Below, one piece after another: positions 48,141 to 55,863 of a stretch of DNA of 64,000 bases; the first letter of the stretch is position 1, and each line of letters begins with the position of its first letter. The DNA lies in the NCBI RefSeq assembly GCF_900188025.1, contig NZ_FZNO01000013.1, forward strand, positions 1 to 64,000. Direction: 5' to 3'. This DNA is from Blastococcus mobilis. GTDB lineage: Bacteria > Actinomycetota > Actinomycetes > Mycobacteriales > Geodermatophilaceae. The notes beneath the pieces are model-generated. The model was not told the DNA's origin and did not search any database. It worked only from the letters and a program-made list of their open reading frames with translations. The position numbers and the translations under genes were made by a program.

Positions 48141-49175
48141 TCAGTTCCCGCGTGCGGCGTCGTAGAGGGCGCGCTGCGAGTCGGTCGTCAGGAACTCGTC
48201 GACGAGGGGCTCGAGCACCGCGTTGAACGCGTCGGTGTCCACCTCGGAGAAGGTCGCCCCGGCCGCCTCGGCGTCGGCGATCGCCTGCTCCGTGGCCTCC
48301 GTCCACAGCTGGGTGTGCTCCTCGTGGGCGGCGGTCCACTCCTCGTCGAAGGCGGCCCGGTCCTCCTCGGACATCTCCGACAGCACGCCGGTGTTGATGA
48401 TGAGGTAGTCCAGCCCGACGAGGTGGTTCGTGCGGGAGTAGAAGGGCGCCACCTCGTGGTGCTTCTGGGTGAAGTAGGAGACCTCGTTGTTCTCCGCCCC
48501 GTCGATGACGCCCGACTGCAGCGCCGTGTAGACCTCACCGAAGGCCAGCGGGGTCGGGGAACCGCCCATGGCCTCCATCATCGACAGGTGCAGGTCGCTC
48601 TCCTGGACCCGCATCTTCTTGCCCGCCAGGTCCTCCGGCGTCTCCACCGGACCGTCCGTGGTGTAGACGCTGCGGGTGCCCTGGGTGAATCCGCCGACGA
48701 CGGTGATGTTCTCCGAGCTCTCCAGCGAGGAGTACAGGTCCCCGACCACGTCCGGGTCGTTGACGACGCTCATCTGCTGCTCCACCGAGTCGAAGACCGT
48801 GGGCAGGTTGAAGACGACGAAGTCCTCGTCGAGGTTCTCGAGCTGGGTCCCGGAGACGATGGCCATGTCCACGGCGCCGGAACTCACCAGCTGCAGCGCC
48901 TCCGCCTGAGCGCCCAGCGTCTCGTTGGCGAAGACCTCGATCGACCAGCGGTCGTCGGTCGCCTCGCTCAGGCGCTGCCCGAAGGAGTCCAGGGCCAGGT
49001 ACGACGGGTGCTGCTCGGTCTGGTTGAGCGCAAGGCGCAGCGCGCGACCCTCGCCCCCCTCCGAACCAGAGCCCGAGCCGCCGGAGGCCTCCGCACCCTC
49101 GCCGCCACCGCAGGCCGCGAGGAAGAGGGCGGCTGCGCTCAGCACTCCCGCGAGAGACGTCGTCGTCGTGCGCAT
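48141..49175 (-). CDS. dctP: TRAP transporter solute-binding lipoprotein DctP
   Basis: The 344-aa solute receptor has a lipoprotein signal with lipobox LAACGG (Cys near residue 21) and a Gly/Ser/Glu linker. The DctP fold follows, with the carboxylate-binding Arg in KKMRVQESDLHLSMMEAMGG and the signature LAFGEVYTALQSGVIDGAEN. This form of the signature is common in receptors for hexuronates. ATG at 49175 is chosen because it begins the signal peptide. The divergent promoter region with lacI contains an operator-like palindrome. Confidence 0.9.
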   Translation of the reverse strand: MRTTTTSLAGVLSAAALFLAACGGGEGAEASGGSGSGSEGGEGRALRLALNQTEQHPSYLALDSFGQRLSEATDDRWSIEVFANETLGAQAEALQLVSSGAVDMAIVSGTQLENLDEDFVVFNLPTVFDSVEQQMSVVNDPDVVGDLYSSLESSENITVVGGFTQGTRSVYTTDGPVETPEDLAGKKMRVQESDLHLSMMEAMGGSPTPLAFGEVYTALQSGVIDGAENNEVSYFTQKHHEVAPFYSRTNHLVGLDYLIINTGVLSEMSEEDRAAFDEEWTAAHEEHTQLWTEATEQAIADAEAAGATFSEVDTDAFNAVLEPLVDEFLTTDSQRALYDAARGN

Positions 49176-49280
49176 GGCACATCCTGTTCTGTAGTCGAGC
49201 GATCCGAGTGGGCGTCGCTGCCTGCTCAACGGCCCGTGGGAGTCGGGGCCGCGCCCATCTAGCCAGGCAGCGTAATCGCG

Positions 49281-49305
49281 TGGCAACTGGTTGCCATGTG
49301 TTGCC
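49281..49305. promoter_or_regulatory. LacI-type operator between dctP and lacI
   Basis: TGGCAACTGGTTGCCA (49281-49296) is a perfect inverted repeat of TGGCAA/TTGCCA with 4 bp between, followed at a 10-bp step by another TTGCC. Read on the minus strand, 49290-49305 is GGCAACACATGGCAAC, identical over 16 bp to the element upstream of larA. It lies between the divergent dctP and lacI starts and may control both. Confidence 0.7.
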
Positions 49306-49385
49306 CAGCATGATGGCTACCGCTTGCCGCACGTTCACCCGGGTCCCTACGGTGACCCCGGCCGGCAGCGTCGGAGGAGGGCCGC

Positions 49386-50528
49386 GTGATGCTCGAGCAC
49401 CAGGAAGAGGCGCCGGTCCCGGGCAAGGTGACCATCTACGACGTGGCCCGGCGGGCCGGGGTCGCGCCGTCCACCGTCTCACGGGCGTTCTCCCGGCCCG
49501 GGCGCGTCAACGCGGCCACGGCCGAACGGATCCGGCGCGTCGCCGAGGAGCTCGGCTATCGGGTGAATCCGCTGGCCCGGGCGCTGTCGACGGCCCGCAC
49601 CGGCATGATCGCGCTCGTCGTCCCCGACATCGCCAACCCGTTCTACGCGGAGGTGATCCTCGGGGCCCAGGCCACGGCCACCCGCGCGGGGTTCACGATC
49701 CTGCTCGCCGACACCCAGGAGTCCGGCCGGATCGAGCGGGCCGCGCTGGAGCGGGCCATGCCCACCGTCGACGGCATCCTGCTGGCGGGCTCCCGGATGT
49801 CGGACTCGGCGATCCGCATGGTGTCCAAGCAGAAGCCGGTGGTGGTCCTCAACCGCGCCGTCGTGGACGTGCCCTGCGTGGTGCCCGACAACGCCCGTGG
49901 GATCCGCGGGGCCGCCGAGCACCTGGCCGAGTTGGGCCACCAGCACATCACCTACGTCGCCGGCCCCGAGGCGTCCTGGGCCGACGGCATGCGGTGGCGG
50001 TCACTGCGCGAGGTCGCGCTGGAGCTGCACCTGCGGGTGGGCCGCATCGGGCCTTTCACCCCGGATGTGCAGGGTGGCGTGCGCGCGGCCGAGGAGATGG
50101 GGACCTCGCCGACGTCAGCGGTGATCGCCTACAACGACCAACTCGCCATCGGCCTCATCCGCGGCCTGGCGGCCAGGGGCGTCCGGGTGCCGCAGGACGT
50201 CAGCGTGGTCGGCTTCGACAACATCTTCGCCGCCGACCTCATCACCCCGGGACTGACGACCGTCGCCGCTCCCCTGCACACCGAGGGTGCGACGGCGACC
50301 AAGCACCTGCTCGCGATGATCAGTGGCACCGCGAGCCGCCGCTCGGAGCCGGGCGCCCAACGCGTCCCGGAGCAGGCCGGCCAGGCGGTCGTCCTGCCGG
50401 TGCGCCTGGTGGTGCGGGGCTCGACCGCTCAGCGCAGCCGGAAGAGGACCTCACCGGCGTCCGGGACGACGAGGGTCTCGCCGTCCGCGGCGAAGGCGGC
50501 CACGTCGACCTCCGCCGGGTCGAGGTAG
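49386..50528 (+). CDS. LacI-family transcriptional regulator of the uronate island
   Basis: The 380-aa regulator has an N-terminal helix-turn-helix (VTIYDVARRAGVAPSTVSRA, about residues 15-34) and hinge EELGYRVNPLARAL. A periplasmic-binding-protein-like effector domain follows (MIALVVPDIANPFYAEVILG through VSVVGFDNIFAADLITPGLT). A GGAGGAGG Shine-Dalgarno sequence precedes the GTG at 49386; ATG at 49389 is equally possible. The last 33 codons run antisense through the 3' end of larA, a 100-bp tail-to-tail overlap. It probably represses dctPQM, larA, uxaC-uxuB-gntK and itself, with a uronate or aldonate as inducer (inference). Confidence 0.88.
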   Translation: MMLEHQEEAPVPGKVTIYDVARRAGVAPSTVSRAFSRPGRVNAATAERIRRVAEELGYRVNPLARALSTARTGMIALVVPDIANPFYAEVILGAQATATRAGFTILLADTQESGRIERAALERAMPTVDGILLAGSRMSDSAIRMVSKQKPVVVLNRAVVDVPCVVPDNARGIRGAAEHLAELGHQHITYVAGPEASWADGMRWRSLREVALELHLRVGRIGPFTPDVQGGVRAAEEMGTSPTSAVIAYNDQLAIGLIRGLAARGVRVPQDVSVVGFDNIFAADLITPGLTTVAAPLHTEGATATKHLLAMISGTASRRSEPGAQRVPEQAGQAVVLPVRLVVRGSTAQRSRKRTSPASGTTRVSPSAAKAATSTSAGSR

Positions 50529-51718
50529 TCCAGGTTCGCCGCCCGGACGACGTCCTCGGGGATGCCGGTGGCCAGCGTCACCCGTACCCGGAACTGCTCG
50601 CCGTGCTCGGCGTCGTAGGTGCCCGCCCCCCGTAGGTGGGTGGAGTGCGCCAGCACGCCCCAGTGCACGTGCTTGAAGCGGTCCCACTGCGCCACGAAGT
50701 AGTCACGGCAGTGGTAGCCGATCTCGTAGATCTCCGGGTGCACGACGGAGATCTCGGTGATGTGCGGGGCGTACACGATGACCTCCCCGCCGTCCGCGAC
50801 GACCGGCTCCAGCTTGTAGAAGCCCTTGGCGGCGGTCCAGATGTCGTCGTACTTCGTCGGCATGACCGACAGCACCCGGCGCACGGGCGCGTCCAGATAG
50901 CGCACGTGGGTCTCCGCGGAGACGCTCGCAGCCGCAGCCCACGCCGACCGCGGATCGCCGAAGGCCGCTGCGTGCAGGGCGCCGGTACCGGACTGGGCGA
51001 CGACGCACAGCGCCAGGGTCTCGGACGGGATCAGGGCGGCCGCCTCGTCGATCAGTGCGCGCACCGGGGTGATGCCCGTCGTGCCGATGATCTCGGCGCT
51101 GCTGATCAGGGCGCCGAGCCAGTGGGAGAGGTCGATGACCTCCTGCCCGGCGACGCCGGGGAAGAAGTACTTGTTGCCCCCGGAGAAGCCCACGACCTCG
51201 TGGGGGAAGACCGGCCCGACGACGAGCGCGACGTCGTGCTCGACCACCGCGCGGTTCAGGCGGACGTCCACGCCCTCGTGCAGCCGGCCTTCCGAGAGCT
51301 CGGCCACCCGCTCGGCGGGGATGGTGCCGAGGGAGACGAACGTCTGCGGGTCCCACCAGGCGTGGTTGAGCACCGTCATGCCGGGATAGCGCGCGGCCGG
51401 CTCGCCGACGGGGTGGCCGAGGTGCCGCCCCAGCTGAGCCTCGGTCATGGCGGCGTGGGTACCCAGCGCGACCAGTGCGGTCAGCCGGCTCACCCGGCCG
51501 GCGAGCGCCCCGTGCACCGCGGTGAGGAGCAGCGGCAGCGGGCAGCTGCGCGTGGCGTCCGGGATGATCACGCAGACGCTGCGGCCGTCGAGGTCCTGTG
51601 CCGCCAGCTGTTCCTGCACGAAGTCGGCAACCTGCTCGTCGGTGAGGACCTCCTGGGGTCCGCCGACGGTCGCCGCCTGCCGCGCGAGATCCGCGACGGG
51701 GTCGAGAGTCCGGGTCAT
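50429..51718 (-). CDS. larA: LarA-family nickel-pincer racemase/epimerase, candidate D-gluconate/D-mannonate 2-epimerase
   Basis: The 429-aa protein is a LarA homologue. The residues that bind substrate and the nickel-pincer nucleotide in LarA are all present: Arg57 in PDATRSCPLP, His88 in ALGTHAAMTE, His173 and Lys183 in FPHEVVGFSGGNKYFFPG, His199 in DLSHWLGAL, and the Lys-rich TKYDDIWTAAKGFYK. The family includes lactate and malate racemases and a gluconate 2-epimerase. Gluconokinase and a mannonate-forming dehydrogenase nearby, with no UxuA, point to mannonate-gluconate epimerisation (inference). The upstream site at 51764-51779 matches the operator of the transporter. Cofactor genes larB, larC and larE are not in the window. 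Confidence 0.85.
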   Translation of the reverse strand: MTRTLDPVADLARQAATVGGPQEVLTDEQVADFVQEQLAAQDLDGRSVCVIIPDATRSCPLPLLLTAVHGALAGRVSRLTALVALGTHAAMTEAQLGRHLGHPVGEPAARYPGMTVLNHAWWDPQTFVSLGTIPAERVAELSEGRLHEGVDVRLNRAVVEHDVALVVGPVFPHEVVGFSGGNKYFFPGVAGQEVIDLSHWLGALISSAEIIGTTGITPVRALIDEAAALIPSETLALCVVAQSGTGALHAAAFGDPRSAWAAAASVSAETHVRYLDAPVRRVLSVMPTKYDDIWTAAKGFYKLEPVVADGGEVIVYAPHITEISVVHPEIYEIGYHCRDYFVAQWDRFKHVHWGVLAHSTHLRGAGTYDAEHGEQFRVRVTLATGIPEDVVRAANLDYLDPAEVDVAAFAADGETLVVPDAGEVLFRLR

Positions 51719-51763
51719 GTCCGCACCATGCGCCCTCGTCCGGGAATCGGACAAGGCGCCCCC

Positions 51764-51779
51764 GGCAACACATGGCAAC
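51764..51779. promoter_or_regulatory. Operator-like element upstream of larA
   Basis: GGCAACACATGGCAAC at 51764-51779 is identical over 16 bp to the reverse complement of 49290-49305 in the lacI/dctP promoter region. It contains two GGCAAC half-sites at a 10-bp step and lies 46 bp upstream of the larA start. It lacks the third, inverted half-site seen at the other two locations. Confidence 0.6.
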
Positions 51780-51825
51780 GGACCGGCCCGGGAGATCCCG
51801 GACCGGCCCGTGCGTGTGCGGTGGA

Positions 51826-54195
51826 TCAGTAGGTCAGGCCGTGCCCGAAGGAGAACAGCTCACCGTCGGTCGTCTCCCGGTAGCCCGGGAGATCGCTCAG
51901 CTGCTCCTCCACGGCGCGCCGGGTGCCGGCCAGGGCGAACGGCATCCTGCCCTGGGGCGCGAACTTCCCGGACAGGACGTCGAGCAGGGCCCGGTCGCTC
52001 ATGCCGAACCCGGCGACGATCGCACCGGCATCCCGCAGGCCGCTCGCCTCGTCCAGCACGAACGGCTGCCGGAAGTAGACGTGGAGGACGACCTTGCTCG
52101 GGTCGCCGATCTCCGCCATCACCTGCTTGATGGTGTCCAGCGACGGGGTGACCTGCCAGGACTGCGACTGCGCCATGCCGGTGAAGTCCAGGATGCTCGA
52201 CTCCCAGGGGAGGGAGCCCCCGAACCGCAGGCCGTTGTCGGTGCAGGTGGCGGCGCCGTAGGAGACGCAGGCGTCGGCCTCCCCGTACGGGCTCTCGCCG
52301 TCGAGACCCGCCATGCCCGGCACGACGATCGGGTTGATGTGGTCGGGGTTCAGACCCGTCGCTGGGCTGTTGCTGGCGTACGAGCCGGTGTTGATGTTCT
52401 TCGCCGTCACCGAGATCAGCGCGTAGTCGTGACCGGCCGCGCTCGGCCGGGTGGCGACGTTGCCGTCGGTCACCTCGTAGCCGTAGCCCTCCACCGTCGC
52501 CTTGGTGAAGTCCCCCAGGACGTAGACCTTGGCGCCGTCCTCGAGCGGCAGCACCGCGTCCCCGTCCTCGGTCTCCTGGTTCTGCAACAGGACCGCGGAC
52601 TTGCGCTGCAGATCCAGCCCGACCTCGCGGTGCTCCGCGCTCCCGACGACGGTCTCGGCCTTCGCCTCGTCGACGTAGGGATCCTCGAACAACCCCATCT
52701 GGAACATCGGCGTGAGCAGGCGCTCGGCGGCCAGCGTCACGCGCTGCTCGGACACCAGGCCGCTCTCGACGAGGTCGATGATCGTCTGCGCGTCGTTGAA
52801 GCCGGAGAGGGTGTCGGTCCCGCCGTTGATCGCTGCCGCGACGCGCTCGGGAACCGACTTCGTCTCCAACCCCCAGGCGCGGTCATTGATGATGCCGGTG
52901 TCGGAGTTGACGTAACCCTGGAAGCCGAGCTCGTCGCGGAGGAGGTCGTTGACGATCTGCTCCGAGAAGGCCATGCCCGTCTGGTCGTACGTGACACCGT
53001 CGTGGGTGACGCCCATCGGGATGCCGTAGTACGGCATGATCGCCGAGACGCCGGCGTCGATGGCGGCCTCGAAGGGCTCCAGGTGGTAGCCGAAGCCACC
53101 GCCCGGGTAGACCTGCGTCTTCCCGAACGCGTAGTGCGGGTCCAGGCCCAGCTCCTGCGGCCCACCGCCCGGGAAGTGCTTCATGGTGAGGGCCACCGAC
53201 GTGTCGGGGCTCAGCGAGACCCCGGACCTGTCGACCGGCCCTTGCAGCGTCTCCACCAGGCTCCGCATGATCTCGGAGGCGAGGTCGGCGTCCTCCGTGA
53301 ACGTCTCGTGCGTGCGGTACCAGCGCGGCTCGGTCGACAGGTCGGCCATGTAGCCGTACATGCCGCGCAGCCCGATCGACTCCCACTCCTCGCCCATGAC
53401 CTCGGCGAAGTCCTCGACCACCGACATGTCCCCGGTCGTGGGCGCCTCCCCGGTCCGCAGGGACTCCTCCCCCAGCGCGGCGGCGGCGATGCCGGCCTCC
53501 TTCGGGAAGGCGGTGAAGGCCCCGGCGGACTCGTTGATGCCGGCGCGGGCGTCCGGGTCGATGTGGTTGCGCGCGTTGGACTTGTATAGGACCGGGATGC
53601 CCAGGCGCGTCTTCTCGCTGAGCTCCTGGACCCGGTTCATGTACCGCGCCGCCTCCGCGGGCGTGACGCTCGTGCTCGCGGCGAAGCCGCCCCCGCCCGG
53701 TGCGGCGCACACCGCCTTGTCCTCGCCGGTCACGACGTTGCGGAAGATGAAGCGGTGCATGTTCTCGTCGTTGACGAACCTGGTGGCATTCGGGCCCAGC
53801 GTGCCGCGCTCCTTGACGGCCGGATCGTCGGCGGCCGGACCGCACTCGGCGTTCAGCGTGTCGATGAGCATCAGGCCGGCCTTCTCGGCCAGGGTCATCT
53901 GGCCGACCAGGTCGGCCACCCGCTCGTCCACCGGACGACGCCAGTCCTCGTAGGGGTCGAGCCTGCCGTTGCCGTTGAGGTCGCGGAACTGCCGCTGGCC
54001 CACCGTGAGGAGGGGCTTCACGCGCGACTCGACACTCGGGGCGTTCTTGCCGCCCGCGTTCGAGTGCCCCGGCGGATGACCGCTGGAGGAGCCGGGCGCG
54101 GCGGCGGCGCCGGCGGGCACGACCATGGACAGAGGGACAGCCAGCGCCAGCAGGACAGCGCCCCGCCGGAGGGCCGATCCGGGCCTTCGAGTCAC
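51826..54195 (-). CDS. Secreted glycoside hydrolase family 3 protein
   Basis: The 789-aa protein has a signal peptide (GAVLLALAVPLSMVVPAGAA). A short linker follows, then an EF-hand-like loop DLNGNGRLDPYE (residues 72-83) and DERVADLVGQMTLAEKAGLM, the start of the GH3 barrel. KHFPGGG and the nucleophile region GYVNSDTGIINDRAWG are present, and a GH3 C-terminal alpha/beta sandwich follows. It stops at FSFGHGLTY, where many relatives continue into a fibronectin-III-like domain. Exo-acting beta-glycosidase activity is expected; linkage unknown. It is divergent from uxaC across an operator, so it may feed the island by releasing sugars outside the cell (inference). Confidence 0.87.
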   Translation of the reverse strand: MTRRPGSALRRGAVLLALAVPLSMVVPAGAAAAPGSSSGHPPGHSNAGGKNAPSVESRVKPLLTVGQRQFRDLNGNGRLDPYEDWRRPVDERVADLVGQMTLAEKAGLMLIDTLNAECGPAADDPAVKERGTLGPNATRFVNDENMHRFIFRNVVTGEDKAVCAAPGGGGFAASTSVTPAEAARYMNRVQELSEKTRLGIPVLYKSNARNHIDPDARAGINESAGAFTAFPKEAGIAAAALGEESLRTGEAPTTGDMSVVEDFAEVMGEEWESIGLRGMYGYMADLSTEPRWYRTHETFTEDADLASEIMRSLVETLQGPVDRSGVSLSPDTSVALTMKHFPGGGPQELGLDPHYAFGKTQVYPGGGFGYHLEPFEAAIDAGVSAIMPYYGIPMGVTHDGVTYDQTGMAFSEQIVNDLLRDELGFQGYVNSDTGIINDRAWGLETKSVPERVAAAINGGTDTLSGFNDAQTIIDLVESGLVSEQRVTLAAERLLTPMFQMGLFEDPYVDEAKAETVVGSAEHREVGLDLQRKSAVLLQNQETEDGDAVLPLEDGAKVYVLGDFTKATVEGYGYEVTDGNVATRPSAAGHDYALISVTAKNINTGSYASNSPATGLNPDHINPIVVPGMAGLDGESPYGEADACVSYGAATCTDNGLRFGGSLPWESSILDFTGMAQSQSWQVTPSLDTIKQVMAEIGDPSKVVLHVYFRQPFVLDEASGLRDAGAIVAGFGMSDRALLDVLSGKFAPQGRMPFALAGTRRAVEEQLSDLPGYRETTDGELFSFGHGLTY

Positions 54196-54389
54196 CCGAG
54201 TTCTCCTTCGAACGTCGATGGATGCCGTCGAGGACCGGTGTCCGGCCCTGAATGGCTCGTCCAGCGCCCCTCGCCACCCGTCGAGAGCGTCGTGGAGATG
54301 TGACCCTGCTCCCAGCTTCCGTCAGGCTCAACGCATTGCCAGGAGTTGTCTCCGCACGGGGGCGTCCGGTCGGCGCGGGAGCGGCGGGA

Positions 54390-54414
54390 GGCAACTGCTG
54401 GCAAGCGTTTGCCA
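54390..54414. promoter_or_regulatory. LacI-type operator between the GH3 gene and uxaC
   Basis: GGCAAC (54390-54395) is followed at a 10-bp step by the palindrome TGGCAAGCGTTTGCCA (54399-54414), again TGGCAA/TTGCCA with 4 bp between. The layout is the same as at 49281-49305 read on the other strand. It sits 30 bp before the uxaC start and about 195 bp from the divergent GH3 start. Confidence 0.7.
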
Positions 54415-54444
54415 AACCACGCCTGGCCTCATGACCATGAACAC

Positions 54445-55863
54445 ATGCCGCCGACTCATACCCTGGCTCCGCACCCCGACCGTCTGCTCCCCTCGGAGCC
54501 CGCGGTGCGCGCCATCGCCCGGCGGCTGTACGACGCGGTGCGACACCTGCCGATCGTGTCCCCGCACGGCCACGTCGCCCCCCGCACGTTGGTCGACGAC
54601 GTCCCGTTCACCGACCCGGCAGCTCTGCTGGTGACGCCCGACCACTACGTGACGCGGTTGCTGCACGCGTCCGGCGTGTCCCTGGCCGACCTCGGCGTCG
54701 GCCGCGGCGTCCTGACGGAGGTGGAGTCGAGGGCGGTCTGGCGCCGGCTGTGTGAGAACTGGCACGTCTTCCGCGGCACGCCGGTGCGGTACTGGCTGGA
54801 GTCGGAGCTCGCGGAGATCTTCGACGTCGGGCTCCGACCGTCCGCGGAGTCGGCGGACGCGATCTACGACCAGATCGCGGAGCGACTGGACAAGGACGCC
54901 TACCGCCCCCGAGCGCTCTTCGAGCGGTTCGGCATCGAGGTGCTGGCCACGACCGACGACCCCTGCGACGACCTCGCCCCGCACGCCGCTCTCACCGCCG
55001 ACCCGACGTTCCCCGGACGGGTCGTGCCCACCTTCCGCCCCGACCGCTACCTGGAGGCGGCGCAGCCAGGCTGGGCATCCGCTGTCGCCCGGCTCGGCGA
55101 GGCCGCCGGGATCGAGACGGGCACCTACGCCGGCTGGGTCGCGGCCATGGAGGCCCGCCGGTCGCACTTCGTCGCACACGGGGCCACCTCGGCCGACCAC
55201 AGCCACGAAGACGTGGGAACGCAGCCGCTCGAGGACGGCGAGGCGGAGCGCATCTACGCCGCGGCGCTGGCCGGAGAGGTGACGGCGGCAGCAGGTGCGG
55301 CACTGCGCCGTCACATGTTGCTGGAGATGGCCCGCATGTCCTGCGACGACGGCCTGGTGATGACGCTGCACTCGGGCGTCCGGCGCAACCACCACCGACC
55401 CACGTCGGACGTCTTTGGTCCGGACACCGGCCACGACATCCCGCTGCGCGGCGAGTTCACCGATCCGTTGCGCCCGCTGTTGGAGCGGTTCGGCACCCAT
55501 CCGAACCTGCACCTGGTCCTCTTCACGCTCGACGAGTCGGTCTTCTCGCGCGAGCTGGCACCGCTGGCCGGGTTCTATCCGTCGGTCTACGTGGGTGCGC
55601 CGTGGTGGTTCCTCGACGCGCCGGAGGCCGTGCGACGGTTCCGGTCCGCGGTCACCGAGACCGCCGGCTTCTCGCGCACGTCCGGGTTCATCGACGACAC
55701 CCGGGCGTTCTGCTCGATCCCGGCCCGCCACGACATGGCGCGGCGCCTGGACAGCGGGTACCTGGCGCACCTGGTGGCCGAGCACCGCCTGGACGAGGAC
55801 GAGGCGCTCGAGGCTGCCGTCGACCTGGTGAGCCGTCGCCCGCGCGAGGTGTTCAAGCTGTGA
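54445..55863 (+). CDS. uxaC: Glucuronate (uronate) isomerase UxaC
   Basis: The 472-aa amidohydrolase-fold isomerase converts D-glucuronate to D-fructuronate (and galacturonate to tagaturonate). It has the metal-site LPIVSPHGHVAPRTLV near the N-terminus, the FGIEVLATTDDPCDDL segment, MTLHSGVRRNHH and AGFYPSVYVGAPWWFLDAPE. These are family landmarks, and length is normal. ATG 54445 is chosen because it begins just before the conserved region, 30 bp past the operator. It is the first gene of uxaC-uxuB-gntK, each overlapping the next by 4 bp. Confidence 0.95.
   Translation: MPPTHTLAPHPDRLLPSEPAVRAIARRLYDAVRHLPIVSPHGHVAPRTLVDDVPFTDPAALLVTPDHYVTRLLHASGVSLADLGVGRGVLTEVESRAVWRRLCENWHVFRGTPVRYWLESELAEIFDVGLRPSAESADAIYDQIAERLDKDAYRPRALFERFGIEVLATTDDPCDDLAPHAALTADPTFPGRVVPTFRPDRYLEAAQPGWASAVARLGEAAGIETGTYAGWVAAMEARRSHFVAHGATSADHSHEDVGTQPLEDGEAERIYAAALAGEVTAAAGAALRRHMLLEMARMSCDDGLVMTLHSGVRRNHHRPTSDVFGPDTGHDIPLRGEFTDPLRPLLERFGTHPNLHLVLFTLDESVFSRELAPLAGFYPSVYVGAPWWFLDAPEAVRRFRSAVTETAGFSRTSGFIDDTRAFCSIPARHDMARRLDSGYLAHLVAEHRLDEDEALEAAVDLVSRRPREVFKL

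Noticed and set aside
50429-51718. A dedicated lactate racemase
   Set aside because: No lactate permease or lactate dehydrogenase is nearby, while the shared operator and neighbouring gluconokinase tie it to uronate/aldonate metabolism. Lactate cannot be formally excluded from sequence alone.
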